Shown here one piece after another: positions 1 through 11,887 of a stretch of DNA of 64,000 bases. The position numbers and the translations under genes are program-made. The notes beneath the pieces were generated by a model. The model searched no databases and had not been told where the DNA came from. It worked only from the letters and a program-made list of their open reading frames with translations. Origin of the DNA: Nephrocerus scutellatus (Eukaryota; Arthropoda; Insecta; Diptera; Pipunculidae); NCBI GenBank assembly GCA_947095585.1, contig OX352762.1:113180930-113244929 (forward strand), in the 5' to 3' direction. Each line of letters starts with the position of its first letter. The stretch's first letter is position 1.

Positions 1-2230
1 TCCAGCAACATCCCAACTGGCAAAACTCCCAATAGGGAAGTTAAGGCCGCCTTGTATATGGGTAATACGTGTACGCATTCAATATTGTCCATCCCTGCCA
101 GGGTACAAGTGTGGAATATGTGCCACATAATGCTTAGCATTGGACGCGCAAAATTTCAAACTAGGCACAAGAAAATCCTCGTCAAGCTTGTACTTGTACC
201 ACTCAGAGAAGCGAATCGGTGTTGTTGATGGTGATCATAGTGACTGGGAGTAGTGCGACATTGTTGGCTGTCGTTCATAGCACCGATGTGCGGGTGGATT
301 TTAGAAGCGTTATACTATTGCTACAGTAGTTTCCTATACTATGAATTGAAAAAAGCAATTTTTTATTCATGAATTGCTCCCAAAAGCAAAGCTTTTGTGT
401 TGCGCCGGCCAGCAGAGGATGGGGAGTCGACATAAGTTTAATGTGTATTTTCCCCTAAGGACTAATGGCGAACTGCAAATATTTCGATACTTAAATATCA
501 GTCCACGGCCAGTCGGTAGAACATTTTAGTTTTCCACACTACTGGTTTCGGATTCAGTTTAGAACAACCTACGTTAAACTTTCGGCTATAGTGGCGGCCG
601 GTTGGTATTTTTTCGACCTGCTGTTTACTAACAGGATACTAAACAACATGTTACAAGGATGTTACAAAAACATATACTACTATGAGGGAGGACCTAGTAG
701 TTTCTGATTGATTGTTCATTACGTTGTTCTTGTGTTCTGTTGCTGCAAGTGCTTATATTATTGTGTATCTGATTGATGTATGACATTATCTTACAATTAA
801 AAAGATACCACACTCAAAAATTGGATTGAATGGTAGCAACATTATGACCAGAACGATATATATTCCAGCACAATCAATTCCTGGATTAAATCAGGAAAAC
901 AGATATGATTAGATATTTAACGCTAATCACTAATTTAAATATTTGAAAGGCTAGGCATATGAGTATCATGATATTTAATGCAATTATTGGAAGTTCAGTT
1001 TTCATCGGGTACCTTTCTTCAATTCAGATAAGAGCATTTCTTCCATAGCTATAATAGATAGATTTTCATGTTGTTGCATACTGAAAATATAATAATTTAT
1101 TCTATTGGAGTGTGGATTGCGATAAGTGCTTTTCACGAAATATATTCAAAAATAAAAATGTTCTAGGGAGAAGCTAACCAACACAAACAGATAATCTTCC
1201 AACACACCAACGAACGAAAAAAAAAATTAAAACGTTTTCAAAATGACTGTGTACTCGTACATATATTAGATTGATTCCGGCGAGACTATATATGCTTTAG
1301 CAGTCTACGTGTACAAGCAAACAAAACTTCTCAAATAAGATGCGATTTATGCAGGTATCAAAAGGACTTTTTATACGTCCCAAACAAACACACTCGAATG
1401 TATGCGTGTGCAGACCTAAATGAAAAATCGCGATTTTATTATCAATCACAACAAGTGCTTTTACCAGTCGTCTAGCATGGAATTGCTTGCTCTTTTATTT
1501 TTCAAAAAAAAAAATTAATTGTTTACTTGAAAATCTAAATGCCGAGATAAGAGTTTTGAGCATATAATTGATTATCGATTTTGCGTCATTCGATGTGTAC
1601 TTTTTGACAGGATAACCGATAACTGGAAATCATATGAAGGACAACGTTTGGCAAATACGGTAAATTTACTCTATTTATCTCGGTATGTCGGAGATTAATT
1701 TCACTGATTAAACTGATGCGAAAAAAATATTGACAACATTCTTAGTTGCGTGTTATCGTCACCGTCGAGTCGAGTCAACTTCGCCTGATTGTGGCCTTGC
1801 TGTTGGATATGGTATGTCACCATATCCCAATTATTTGACGCACCCAAACTTTTAACTTGGCACGAAATGAAGCAGGATGATGATGAAGTTAACTCGACCG
1901 GTATGGGCACGGTGAATCCATTAATCCATTAATGGGAACTCATTCACATGACTGAACGTTTTGAAAGGATCTTTCGATAGCAAAAAAAAACCAAAAGGAA
2001 GATATTTGAAAACAGAACTGTAATAAATGAAAGATTTTGAAAAACTAAAAGCCTTCAAGAATATGTCTTCACGAATACTGATTCAAAAAAACTAATAACT
2101 TTCTAAGCAAATGTGTTTCATCAAAAAGGGGAGGAGGTTTGATTAATTATAAAATCTTGAAATACCTCTAAAAATTTGTTCCGCGGTATACTCTTGTTTC
2201 TATTGTGTCTGACCTCAAACTGCGTTGATA
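1..2230. other. Gene-free AT-rich tract
   Basis: I see no coding region or recognisable repeat here. Open frames are shorter than 70 codons and lack familiar motifs. The tract has A- and T-runs and one copy of the octamer TACTCGTA near 1252, a word that recurs through the window. Confidence 0.6.
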
Positions 2231-2231
2231 T

Positions 2232-2335
2232 TGTTACGAAACTTACTCTTTCCAGTTTGTGAACCAAAATCGAAACAAAAAACCACACAAGTTTATTATA
2301 CACAAATTACAACTAAAATTAACAAAAACAAACAG
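2232..2335 (-). mobile_element. 3' end of a gypsy-type LTR (remnant)
   Basis: On the minus strand this ends in TTTCGTAACA, the same terminus as the complete solo LTR at 43421-44034. It also carries the AATAAACTTGTGT segment found just inside the 3' end of that LTR and of the partial LTR near 28030. The homology stops at about 2335, where a tandem-repeat element (family A) begins, and more internal LTR sequence resumes at about 3082. I therefore read this as one LTR split by a later insertion. No gag or pol sequence is attached. Confidence 0.65.
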
Positions 2336-3080
2336 GTAAATGTAATAAAACTTCGTTTTTCGATTACACACCTTTATGTACACTTCGAAACATGCCACAC
2401 AGTCCTTTATTATTTGGTAATAATCGCCAAAATATCTGTTTTTACACGCGGCTCGCGATACGCGCCAAATGCGGTATAACAAAATTGGTCCCTGACATTG
2501 AGCCGCTTATAAAATTTTCAGCCCTCTAGGTCGTGCGAAAGGTGGTTAAAAAAGACCTAAAAAAAAGAGAAAATGGCGCGATTTCAACCCATCACACGCG
2601 CCACACGCGAAATGAGACACTTATCATACGGTGAATATAAAAAATAGTATTTTCGACTTAAAATTTTCAGCTCTCTAGGTCGTGTGCAAGGTGGTTAAAA
2701 AAAAAACTCAAAGAAATCGAAAAACAAAAAAATTATTTCAACACAGCACACACGCCACAGGCGACAAGCGATACGCGTCATACGCGTTATATAAAAAATA
2801 CAATTTTTGACTTAGAAACTCACAAAATTTCAGTTCTCTAGGTGGTTAAAAAGGACCTCAAAAAAGTAGAAAAAAATTTAACCCATCATACGCGCCACAG
2901 ACGATACACGACACGCATTGTAAGTAGAATACAAAAATGCCATTTTGGACTTACAAACTCACAAAATTACAGCTCTCTATGTCGTTTGGAAGGCGGTTTA
3001 AAAGGACCTCAAAGTAGTCGAAAATACAGACGAAAAGGGATCAAGGCAAGTTATATAAAAATTTTAAAAAATAGCTAATG
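2336..3080 (+). repeat. Family A tandem-repeat element, copy 1
   Basis: This is a block of about 745 bp shared with 11888-12570 and 30984-31495. It opens with a unique leader (GTAAATGTAATAAAACTTCG, then a TTTATTATTTGGTAATAATC stretch). Diverged tandem units of roughly 140-155 bp follow, each containing CACACGCGCCACACGCGA-like text, a TTTTGGACTTA stretch, CTCTCTAGGTCGTGTG and GGACCTCAAA. There is no coding potential. It lies between two pieces of one minus-strand LTR, so it probably inserted there. The class is unknown: it could be a non-autonomous element carrying internal satellite-like repeats. Confidence 0.75.
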
Positions 3081-3081
3081 T

Positions 3082-3142
3082 TTGCAAATTATACTGGTGA
3101 TTTCTTAATATGCACACGAAACACTTATATTTCACTACTGTG
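3082..3142 (-). mobile_element. Internal LTR segment, continuation of the split LTR
   Basis: The sequence aligns by eye with the partial minus-strand LTR at about 28100-28170 (shared ACTGGTGAT/ATTGGTGAT, CACACGAAACAC-like and TATTTCACTAC words) and with the matching part of the solo LTR at 43421-44034. Together with 2232-2335 it forms one LTR interrupted by family A. Confidence 0.55.
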
Positions 3143-3727
3143 CACTTATATACGTGCCCTGAGGCCCGAAGTGTGCCCAAATAAATTTTTTAAAAATTAG
3201 GCCGATTTTCTTCAAATTTTCAATACAAGTGTAAATGTGTAACTGTGTAAATCTGATGGACAAAACTTTTTGTAAATTTTTTTTTTTGAGTGATCGGCCC
3301 CTAAGGCTTGAGGGGTGCCTATAAAAGGTTTTTAAAAATTAACCCGATGTTCTTAAAATTTTAAACACATGTGTGTCTCCGATGGCAGTTTACAAGTGGT
3401 AGGGTGCCTAACGCATTAAAAAGGAGATATTACAACATTCAGCAGTTATCGATGCACATCGAATAATTCAATCCAATTCAATACAAAAGATTCTCTGATA
3501 TTCTGCATGACTGGACAGCTCCATAAGTTAACACTTACTATTAAAAGTTGGAAGTGATCGGGCCCCAAGGTCGGGGACTCCCAAACAAAATATCTACACA
3601 TGTGCATCTCCGGTGACAACAGTTTTGGAAAACATTTTGAAGTGAAAAGGCTGTAATATGAATGTTTTCCAAATTGCACACATATGTATCTTCTATTAGA
3701 GAACTTACATGAAAAGTTTTAATTTTA
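3143..3727 (-). repeat. Family B dispersed repeat, copy 1
   Basis: The tract is built from modules found many times in the window: CCGATTTTCTTCAAATTTT, ACACATGTGTATCTCCGATG, and a GC-rich GATCGGGCCCCAAGG stretch followed by GGGGxCTCCC. The modules repeat two or three times here. The orientation is minus relative to the copy at 32140-32790. No protein is encoded. It directly follows family A and its host LTR, and directly precedes a LINE-X 3' end. Confidence 0.65.
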
Positions 3728-3732
3728 TGGGT

Positions 3733-4035
3733 TTTTTTTTTATAATTTGCGAACGCTGAAAGGAGTTCGCTCCCTTATAATGATCGGCTATATGCTTGGC
3801 ACTGCGTGGGCGTTAAGGAAGATGTGGGAAGACAGAGCTTGGCAGATCAATCCACATACGTGTTGTACGGCTGAAGAACAAATCCCTTAACTTAGATGAA
3901 CGTCCGAAGATAGCCTTTAGGATAAACTGATGAGCATTTAGAGCGTCGCGTGTATCGCGGTTGAATTCAAGGAGAGGTGGCATGCAGCTGGCTATTTCAC
4001 TTGAGCACCGCTCGTGGAAGAAACGTTAAACAGTG
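3733..4035 (-). mobile_element. LINE-X 3' end (non-LTR retrotransposon fragment)
   Basis: Read on the minus strand, this matches the carboxy-terminal coding region and 3' UTR of the LINE called LINE-X here. It parallels 25100-25450 (plus) and 32795-33140 (minus) through segments such as MPPLLEFNxNTRxALNA and SSVFPHxYDP. The last bases before the coding remnant read as an AT-rich tail. The copy is 5' truncated and carries stops. It lacks the endonuclease and reverse transcriptase core, so it is inert. Confidence 0.75.
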
Positions 4036-4274
4036 ACTAATGAAATGCTAAATAAAATGAGTTCATCTAAAAAGAGATCAAACCAATTCAATGTAATTTC
4101 CGAATTATAATAAAAATACTGCTAAAATAAGTAGGGAGGCACTACTCAGGGAGTACACTGGGACCCAAGAGCGCGAATCAGATTCTAGTCAACACAGCTG
4201 CCCTTCGCAACGAAGAGTCCAGAAACAACTACGGTCAAGCGATAGGATGGGATCCCAGTGAAACTGATAAAACA
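4036..4274. other. Unassigned short spacer
   Basis: This lies between the LINE-X tail and the RTE-1 tail. No coding frame or known repeat is recognised. Confidence 0.4.
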
Positions 4275-4660
4275 GGAGAAATGTCTTACGGAGATTTGTT
4301 AGCCCCGTGTATGAGAAAGGACAATTCCGGAGACTCTATAATAATGAGATTTACGAGCGTTACCGCGATGTCGACATCGTGAAGAAAATTAAGCTCTGTA
4401 GGCTCCGGTGGGCAGGACACCTAGCTCGCATGAGCGAAGAGGATCCTGCTCGGAAAGTCCTTTGCGGTAGGATTTATGGAATACAACAGCGAGGCCGGCA
4501 AAGCCTACGCTGGAAGGATGGCGTAGATCAGGACGCCCAGAATTTACGGATGCCAAACTGGATAACATCGGCTTGAAATCGGGGCCGGTGGAGAGACTTT
4601 TAGCGGAAGGCCAGAACCGGACACCGGTTGTAGAGACAAATATGACGACGATGATAGTTT
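4275..4660 (+). mobile_element. RTE-1 3' fragment (C-terminal region of the RT protein)
   Basis: The frame encodes the region downstream of the reverse transcriptase typical of RTE-like LINEs: VLRRFVSPVYE, then EIYERYRDVD, then LRWAGHLARMSEEDPARKVL, then LRWKDGVDQDA. The same protein text is found on the minus strand at 29011-29640 and 44125-45900. After the stop, the conserved 3' end (CCGGACACCGGTTGTAGAG) runs into a short ATGACGACGATGAT tail, a simple-sequence 3' end as in RTE-type LINEs. The copy is heavily 5' truncated and has no RT or endonuclease. Confidence 0.85.
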
Positions 4661-6020
4661 GAGACAAAATATTAAAACTAATTTCATTTACCCATAAAAT
4701 TTATTATCATTTTTAACCTATGGGAATACAAAAGTAGCGGGGACTTTTTAAATGCCTTGCTGCGTGTTTTTATTACGTAATTTTTCATACTCGAAAATGC
4801 TTTCCCACGAAAACCTTATCCGCTTATCCTGCAGGAAATGGACAGCGAAAGCTTTTTTTATTCTAACTTTCGCTACGTTATCCCAGAAATGCATATCAAA
4901 AAAGGAGAAACATCCTCTGTTTCTAATTTATTATGCCTGGTGTTTTGTCGCATCACGCCAGAACTCATTTCTATTGTAGGCCGGCTGACCAGTCTGTGAC
5001 ATTTGTGTTATTTTTTGTTCAGCAATTAATAACTGAAACTAAAACGGTAGTTTTTTGTTTTTCATGAAGAAAGATAAAGGACGCTGCACTACAGTTTGTG
5101 TACCATTTGATTTCCTTCTGGTGCTATTATGCTTTTTGTGCAATTTTGTCCGAAATACTACTGTAGTAGGTCAAATGTCAGAAATTCAAAAAAATATATC
5201 CAGAATTGCCAAAGTCACCAAGCAACTGGACCATCTGCCAGAGATCAAGCGACGAAATGTTTTCCTTTGTGTTTCAGTTAAATTGGTAAGAGGTTTTATT
5301 GATTGGACTGTTGTGGACGCCCACATATGCCTTAGGGAGCGTCTAGCATATCGCGATATCTCTATGAGAACTTCCAGCCCGTACGCTTTAACATTTGATG
5401 ATGATAACAATGACAATGGCTTTGTCCTCTCTTGTCCGGCAGAGTACGTCTGCATACAGCAGGCATCATCATCTCATATCGGTTCAAAGGACTCATATTA
5501 CGCACATTCCATTTGTGTATTCAACTCACTAGCCAATTGCTTTGACTGCGAGGCTTCGGGGATTACGAATTAAGGACACATTCTGCTTGTGGCATAATAT
5601 AAGAGCGAAAAAATAGAGAGATAATAGGATATCAAGTTTTTGTTTCTTTTTTTTTACACTTTGCAAGTATTTCGTGTACAGAGAAATACATAAAATGGGT
5701 TTCTTCGAAAATGGGCGAAGGCAAACCACCCGTTGCGTCGTCGGTCAATCTCATTTAAAAAGGCACCAACGTATCAAATCATGGTCGCAACTCCATTGCT
5801 GGGGGACACACTCTGTGAGTATGAATGGGGCTCGGTACCAAAAGAAATACGCAAAAAGGATCAACTTTGTTTCATCGTAGCTGCTGTCGTCGTCGTTGGA
5901 ATCCATTTAATAGTGCTTCGTATTCGAACTCTGCTGGCACCATCGTTGAGCTTAACGAAGGAAGATGATTGTATGGTCCTCGTACTCGCAGCATACAGTT
6001 ATCTCATTTTGATGCCGATA
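4661..6020. other. Gene-free tract containing one 172-codon open frame
   Basis: No repeat family is recognised here. A plus-strand frame at 5055-5573 is open for 172 codons with a hydrophobic stretch near residues 20-35, but it shows no domain I know. I do not call it a gene. There is no promoter, splice or homology support. Confidence 0.4.
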
Positions 6021-6077
6021 TGATAACTAGTTCTGGAGGCCGGAGGACCGGACTCTGGTTTTAGAGCCAAATATGAT
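6021..6077 (+). mobile_element. RTE-1 extreme 3' end
   Basis: Only the terminal 3' UTR remains. CTGGAGGCCGGAGGACCGGA and then TTAGAGCCAAATATGATGATGG match the ends of the other RTE-1 copies, including the ATG-repeat tail. This is an extreme 5' truncation. Confidence 0.7.
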
Positions 6078-6700
6078 GATGGTGAAATCCAGTTGGGCTG
6101 AAAGGACAATGCGATCGATGTGCTGCAAGGATTTTTAGATTTCTTTTGTCATATTGTTCCACACGCACACAGAGGGAAAAAATGGTAAAATTATTGGCGA
6201 CGAATTTACTTTATTATAATCTCAACAATTGACCGCAGCAATAACTCGCAGTGTTTTCTCGTGTGTTCGAATTTAGTATTGGTGCTATAAACGCATACTC
6301 AAAACGCAGCTAGACATTCGTAACTTGGACAATACTTGACTCTTTGCTTGATTCGGCAGCAGTGTAAAGTGAAGTGGGTGGTTTTATTTTGATTTATGAA
6401 CGCCAAGCCCGTACTCCAGTTATAAAGACTAAGAAATAAGGAATAGCCTATATATTGATTTAATTATTTGATTTAGTATTAGTAGCATTTATTTATAACT
6501 CTCATAGTTTACATACACATTCATAAAATTCAGACGACAACAGTACTGATGCTTACCTGGTATTAAAAAGTTTGAACGTAAAGCTGATACTCGTAGATTT
6601 TCAAATGACATCAGTCATCTAATCAGTAAGAAATTGTAATTTTTAATGCTTAAACTTATAAGTTAGGTAATAATTAAAATAACTAATTTCTAAGTCATTA
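6078..6700. other. Gene-free tract
   Basis: AT-rich, with no recognised repeat or coding frame. One TACTCGTA octamer lies near 6588. Confidence 0.5.
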
Positions 6701-6704
6701 TAAT

Positions 6705-7650
6705 TCCTAAACCAGGTAAACCACGTTATGAAACAACATCATATCGGCCTCATATCACTACTATCGATAATTTCGAAGCTGTTTGAAAAACTCTTACTAG
6801 AAAGGTTAAAACCTATCATCGCAGAGAGAAATCTTATCCCAGATCATTAATTTGAATTCAGAAATCAACACTCCACGATTTACCAAGTTCATCGAATTAC
6901 TAAGGTCATTGAAAAATCGATTGAAGAGAAAAGTCTCGCTTAACGGATTGAATTACAAGCTCGAACTACTACTTCCAGTCCAGTACACATAACTACTACA
7001 ATCTTATAAAGAAAATTCAAGCTGGTGTTCCACAAGGCAGTGTACTAAGACCAACGCTTTCCATCATGTACACTAGTGACTTACATACGTTTATTGAAAG
7101 TATTGTTGCTATATTAGCTAATGATACTGCAATTATGGCTATTGGAGACAATAATATCGAATCAACAGGAACATTACAAATTGCTATTGCTGAAGTACAG
7201 CGCTGGACTATGAAGTGCAGATCTCAGGTGGAAGCCGCTTGTCAAGAAAAAAAGAGATAAAAGTGAATTACAGAAAGATGTATTGGTTAATGGGTCGCTA
7301 CTCAGCCCTATCATAAACAACAAGCTTCTGCTTTACAAACAAGTGCTTAAGTCAATATGGACTTACGCAATTCAACTCTGGGGTTGTGCCAGCCAAAGTA
7401 ACAAAAACAAGCATTTCGTGACATCGTCGCTGCCCCGTGGTACATTCGAAATGCAAACTTACATAAGGACTTGGGGATAGATAACGTCATTAAAATGCAT
7501 GCTTAAAATCACCAACATCGACTACGCCAACACATCAACGTTAAGGAACTCCAGCTCTTGGACAATGATGACCTGGTCAGAAGACTTAAAAGAGTTGAAC
7601 CATCAGTACAGCTAAATGTTAATACTAAATACAGATTACTTTTAATGTAA
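6705..7650 (+). mobile_element. Jockey-type LINE reverse transcriptase, decayed copy
   Basis: Conceptual translation in shifting frames gives the ordered RT segments of Jockey-clade LINEs. TSYRPISLLSIISKLFEKLL lies at about 6735-6800 and a NLIPDH-FEFRNQHST segment at about 6830-6870. QAGVPQGSVLRPTLS is at about 7020-7065, followed by a degraded catalytic box reading ANDTAIMA in place of the usual FADDTA. The thumb region follows, then LxSIWTYAIQLWGCAS at about 7340-7395 and a C-terminal LQLLDNDDLVRRLKRVEP near 7560. There is a stop at the DH-F junction, several frameshifts and an internal deletion near 6940-7015. Endonuclease and ORF1 are absent, and the copy is inactive. Confidence 0.85.
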
Positions 7651-9520
7651 TCTATATTAAGTCTTTCTTTCATAGGATAAATTGTAAAACCATAGAGAAT
7701 TAAGTTAAAAACATATGACTTATTAGTTTTTACAAATTCGGTATAAATAAATACATCTATAGGTGTTTATGTGCCAAAGGCACATAATAGATACTGCCTC
7801 TCGGGGAAGTTACTATTAATATTTAAACCTAGCTGTTTCATTTCATTGAAAATTTTATAAAATCATTTCGTAAATGTGGTTGATATTAACATTTTACTTT
7901 TCCCTTAATGGGAGAGTGAACAAGTGGTGTACTATAGCTTATAACCTTTCACCACCTGAAAAAAATATACATTGGAAATATCATAAAAATCGGTAAATGT
8001 GAGTTTCAATAATAACAAGCAAACACACATCTCATTTTTATTTATGAACCTATATTAATATTTTTATATTTTCGTATTTTTGCTTTTTACTTTTTTATTC
8101 CTGATGAATATTTTCAAATCAAAAAAATTAAAAAAAGGTCCTTATTTGATAGCCAATAGGCATCCAATTAAAAATTACTTTTGATAAATGGCAATTAAAG
8201 TAATTTTATGAGGATTTCAATTAGTCCGGATTAACAGCAGAGTTTTTTTTTTAAAGATCATAAAACATAACCTTGTGCAAATGGATTCAACTGGCTACAA
8301 CAACTAGCGGATAAAAATTTTAAATTCGTTTTATTTAATAAATGATTTTTTTATGTCATCCTCTTCCCCACTTGCTCAAATTCTTAACATTGAGCGCTAA
8401 CGATTATTAAATAGGTAGATACGTTTATGATGTGCGGCGTTCAGTATAGGCAACAACTAGATTACTACAGATTGAACTAACAATAGATTGCTAGCGTTAA
8501 ACTATGTGTGTGTGTAAATCAATGGCGATAAAAAGCAAACAGGTTCTCATGCCATACACAGCTCTTAATGCTCTTATCACAAAACTTCTCCATTGGATTA
8601 CAGCAACAGCAGCAATAGCACACCATATAACATGCGGTACGTAGGCGTCTCGATTCCATGTGCCATCACTACTAAGTAGCCGCCAACGATCGTTTTATAT
8701 TTTATTTTTAGACTTTGATGATCGCGCTCATTGGATTTGTTCGTACTACGAGTATTTTTGAATTCACACATTAAGAGAAGTACGATTACAACTTCATTGC
8801 AGTCGAATTGCTGCGTATACCTGGGTTCTAAATCAAACAAAGCAGATACGTGTACTGAATTCGGTACGGTGTCGAGTTGAACAGTAGTGTTGATATGTTG
8901 ATATGTTATGCAGTGGCGTCTATAGTTTGTTGTTGTTTTTTGATTGCTTTTTATTTTTTTTATGTAAAATTTGTGCTTTATAATTTCCAACTAGTTTAAC
9001 ACACTACTATCGTAAGTTGCTCGAGCGATGTGGTAGAATTCGTCATTCAGTAGAGTAAGAACTGACGGTTTTTACTTTATGTAGGCCAAGTGATGTGTTA
9101 TGGATTATGAGATTTTTCATTGATTCAATTCACTCTACGGTTTCGATGGGGTTGCTCTCATCTGGAACCAGTGGATATACTGATGGCTATAATGACCAAT
9201 ATTCGTTGTATAAAGTTGGTTTTACAGAATTTAACTTTTCGATGTTTTGATGTTTTGAGACCGCAGGGTGGTTTCATTTAATAAATACCTTTAAAAATTA
9301 CATTGCAAAGTTATGAAATTACAATCATAATTTTTTCTAAGATAAAAAAAAATCGTGTTTCCTAGTACTTCTCAAAATGCATCACGGTCACATTTCATGC
9401 TTTAAGCTCGAATTTTTTTTAGCAGTGAGATTGCTGTATATAATATATATAGTCCACTGTATTATGCTGAAAACGCACCGGAGGTCAAAACCTTTTTTAT
9501 TTGAGCCAACCAAAACACAA
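7651..9520. other. Gene-free AT-rich tract
   Basis: No recognised element. It holds a short TG run near 8505-8515 and one TACGAGTA octamer near 8747. The minus-strand open frame at 8598-8990 has no identifiable domain. Confidence 0.5.
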
Positions 9521-9522
9521 TA

Positions 9523-9820
9523 TAGGGTCTACATTCTATTCTTTCATTCAACCCGAGTAAAAATACCCGGAGATCACCGAGCGAATGTTGCACGGCGTAA
9601 AAGTATTCGGTGTGTACACTGGGCTACTTTACTCGCTCTTACTCTGCCTTACACTGATATTCAGAGAAAAAAATAGGAAACTGTGTATACACCGTGTCGT
9701 GCTCGGCTCACAATAAAAAACACAAAATACAGAGAAAAATTACCCCGGGTGAATAAAAAAACACAGTGTAAACTTTTGACGTACACTGCTCGCTCGGGTT
9801 GAATAAAAGAATAGACCCCA
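9523..9820. mobile_element. TA-flanked MITE with terminal inverted repeats
   Basis: The left end at 9523-9557 (TAGGGTCTACATTCTATTCT and on to CAACCCGAG) is the inverted complement of the right end at 9793-9820 (CTCGGGTTGAATAAAAGAAT and on to AGACCCCA), apart from a few mismatches and a short insertion. A TA lies immediately outside each end (9521-9522 and 9821-9822). The length is 298 bp with no transposase. TA duplication points to the Tc1/mariner superfamily. Confidence 0.65.
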
Positions 9821-9831
9821 TAATAAACAAT

Positions 9832-9960
9832 TTTTAACCCACTTCGCAAAGCCCGATTTTATTGAAATTTAGCACACATGTATTCTTCTGGTGACAAAAT
9901 AAATACTTTCTATTAAGTGATCGGGCCGCATGGTCGGAGGGCCCATACATTTTTTTTTCC
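9832..9960 (-). repeat. Family B fragment, copy 2
   Basis: It begins TTTTTAACCCACTTCGCAAA and GCCCGATTTTATTGAAATTT, then an ACACATG word, and continues to GATCGGGCCGCATGGTCGG. These are the same modules as in 32140-32790 in reverse orientation. Confidence 0.65.
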
Positions 9961-10159
9961 ATATAGCGGAATCAGATCATATTATGCATCATGCTGTGAT
10001 GTCTGTGGTCTCTGTACGTAGTGCTCTGTGAGCAGAGCCACTGCTTGTCTTTATTACGATTGTGGTTGTTTTGTTGTTGTGTTGCAGTGCTTCGAATTTG
10101 TTTTTATTTTTCAGCAGTTATAGTGGAACAGTACACTTTTGGTTATTGGAAATTGACAT

Positions 10160-10425
10160 GAAAAATTTTAATCTTTGAATTCTCTATAATTCGCGTGCCC
10201 GTGGCGGCTTGGCTGGCTGCTGGACCCATCAAATCTTGTGATCAATTAAATTAATTCAATTCAATTAAAACCACCTTCCTCAAATCTATTAAAATTGCGA
10301 GCCCCTCGGGCCTTGTGGTCGCTGGGCTCCCATACAAATGACTAACAAAATTTAACCGATTTTCTTCAAATTTTATACGCATGTGTATTCGTAAGTGTTG
10401 CTTACAAGATTAGACTGGTAAGCCA
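10160..10425 (-). repeat. Family B fragment with GGCT minisatellite remnant, copy 3
   Basis: It shows CTCTATAATTCGCGTGCCCG, a short GGCTTGGCTGGCTG tract, then modules including GAGCCCCTCGGGCC and CCGATTTTCTTCAAATTTTA. The GGCTGGCTG tract is the complement of the GACC-type minisatellite in the copy at 32140-32790, so this is the same structure inverted and shortened. Confidence 0.65.
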
Positions 10426-11619
10426 AGTATCAGCACAAGAGCCTCCATTAAAACATTCTAGCAAACAATATGCTTAGCAGTTTAGAAGGGAATGGTGGGT
10501 TGGGTAGACCTGCGTGTATTGCACAAAGACAGGTCTGGAAGTTAGGGGACTCCGAGTGAGAATATAGGCGGCAGTGCCTGATATTCCACAATAGAGTGGG
10601 TACAAATTTGACATTACTGTACCTTAACAATAATTAAAAGATAGAGAAGAACTATAATATACATATACGGTCGTCCAAGCCAAAAACATTTTTTTTTTAA
10701 ATTGTATTTTTAGAAACTATTAAATCGAAAAATGCTATTCGATAATTTTTCTTGGATTAATATATATAGTATTAAATTAGACTATTCAATTTCCTACAAA
10801 TCCATGGCATAATATCGTTCCGGTTGTGATACCTACTTCTACGTATAAGAAGAGTTGCATGCCGGCCAGTGTTGCTGCAGCAATTACAATTACAATTACA
10901 AAATTACACATGGAATGGATCCACCATTACCACATCGCTATCATGTTGTAGCTATCACAGCGATTTACTCGTATGCGGGGGAAACATGCGAATTTATAAA
11001 GATATTCAAAAAGGAGTTAAAAAATCTTTCCCTTCCTAATTTGTTATTGATTATTTAATAATATATTGAAATTTAGGTTTCTTTACACGATCAAAAAATA
11101 TTTGTGTTTGCTGAGGTTCCGCATTTAATAAAACTCTTAAGGAATCATTTTATAGATAACGGATTTGTCCAGAAATAGAGCTCGAAGCTATTAACTTATG
11201 ATAGCTTGGAAAATTTGGCTGGATTTATATGTCACAAACTGAAAGATGAAATTCTCCCCATTCAAGTTAGCCTGACTCACGGCACATCTTTCACCTTTTA
11301 TCACATTTCTGAAGGAGAGGATTATCAAAACCGACGCACGAGTTGATGAAACACATAAACGCCTTGGACATTGTCTTCAGCAATCATTAACGATTTGCAA
11401 GGAATGTTGAAAAACTAAATCAGTTTGAAAATTCCTTGTAACTTAAATATTGAATAACAACTATTTGCTAGATCAAGAATGTTCTTCGAAATAACAAAGC
11501 TCAACAAAGAAATGAATGTTAAAAATGAATAAAAGGTAAAAACAGGAGCACAAAAAAAAATTCATTATCACTATAATTCATCCCAAACAACCAAATCTGT
11601 GATTTTCAATGCCATCGAA
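10426..11619. other. Gene-free tract
   Basis: No recognised element. A short ATTACA repeat (about 10880-10900) and one TACTCGTA octamer near 10966 are present. Confidence 0.5.
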
Positions 11620-11765
11620 TTTGGGGAGCAATATAGTAACGATCGAAGACCTACGGTCGTTGAAATTAGATAAAGTCCTTAAAGTTATTTAGAGATAACG
11701 AAGAGATTTGAATAATGAACTTATTTGGAACGAGTACTCTGGTGTGGTTTTCTTTGGATTTGGAT
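11620..11765 (+). mobile_element. LINE-Y 3' end
   Basis: This matches the inverted complement of the LINE-Y 3' region at 16800-16960: a GACCTACGGTCGTTGAAATT segment, AACGAAGAGATTTGAATA, GGAACGAGTAC and CTCTGGTGTGGTTTTC. Only the last coding codons and 3' UTR survive. Confidence 0.7.
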
Positions 11766-11887
11766 TACGACATCTACCCAAAAACTATACATGTATCTAA
11801 ATTTTTGTTTCGTTTGCAAAATTATAAAAATTCTGGACAATTTATGGAAATAAGATTTGGAAAGAAAAAAAAAACATGAGGAACAAG

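Noticed and set aside
2336..3080. Centromeric or telomeric satellite
   Set aside because: The block has only a few units, a constant leader and three dispersed copies, which fits a mobile element and not a long satellite array.
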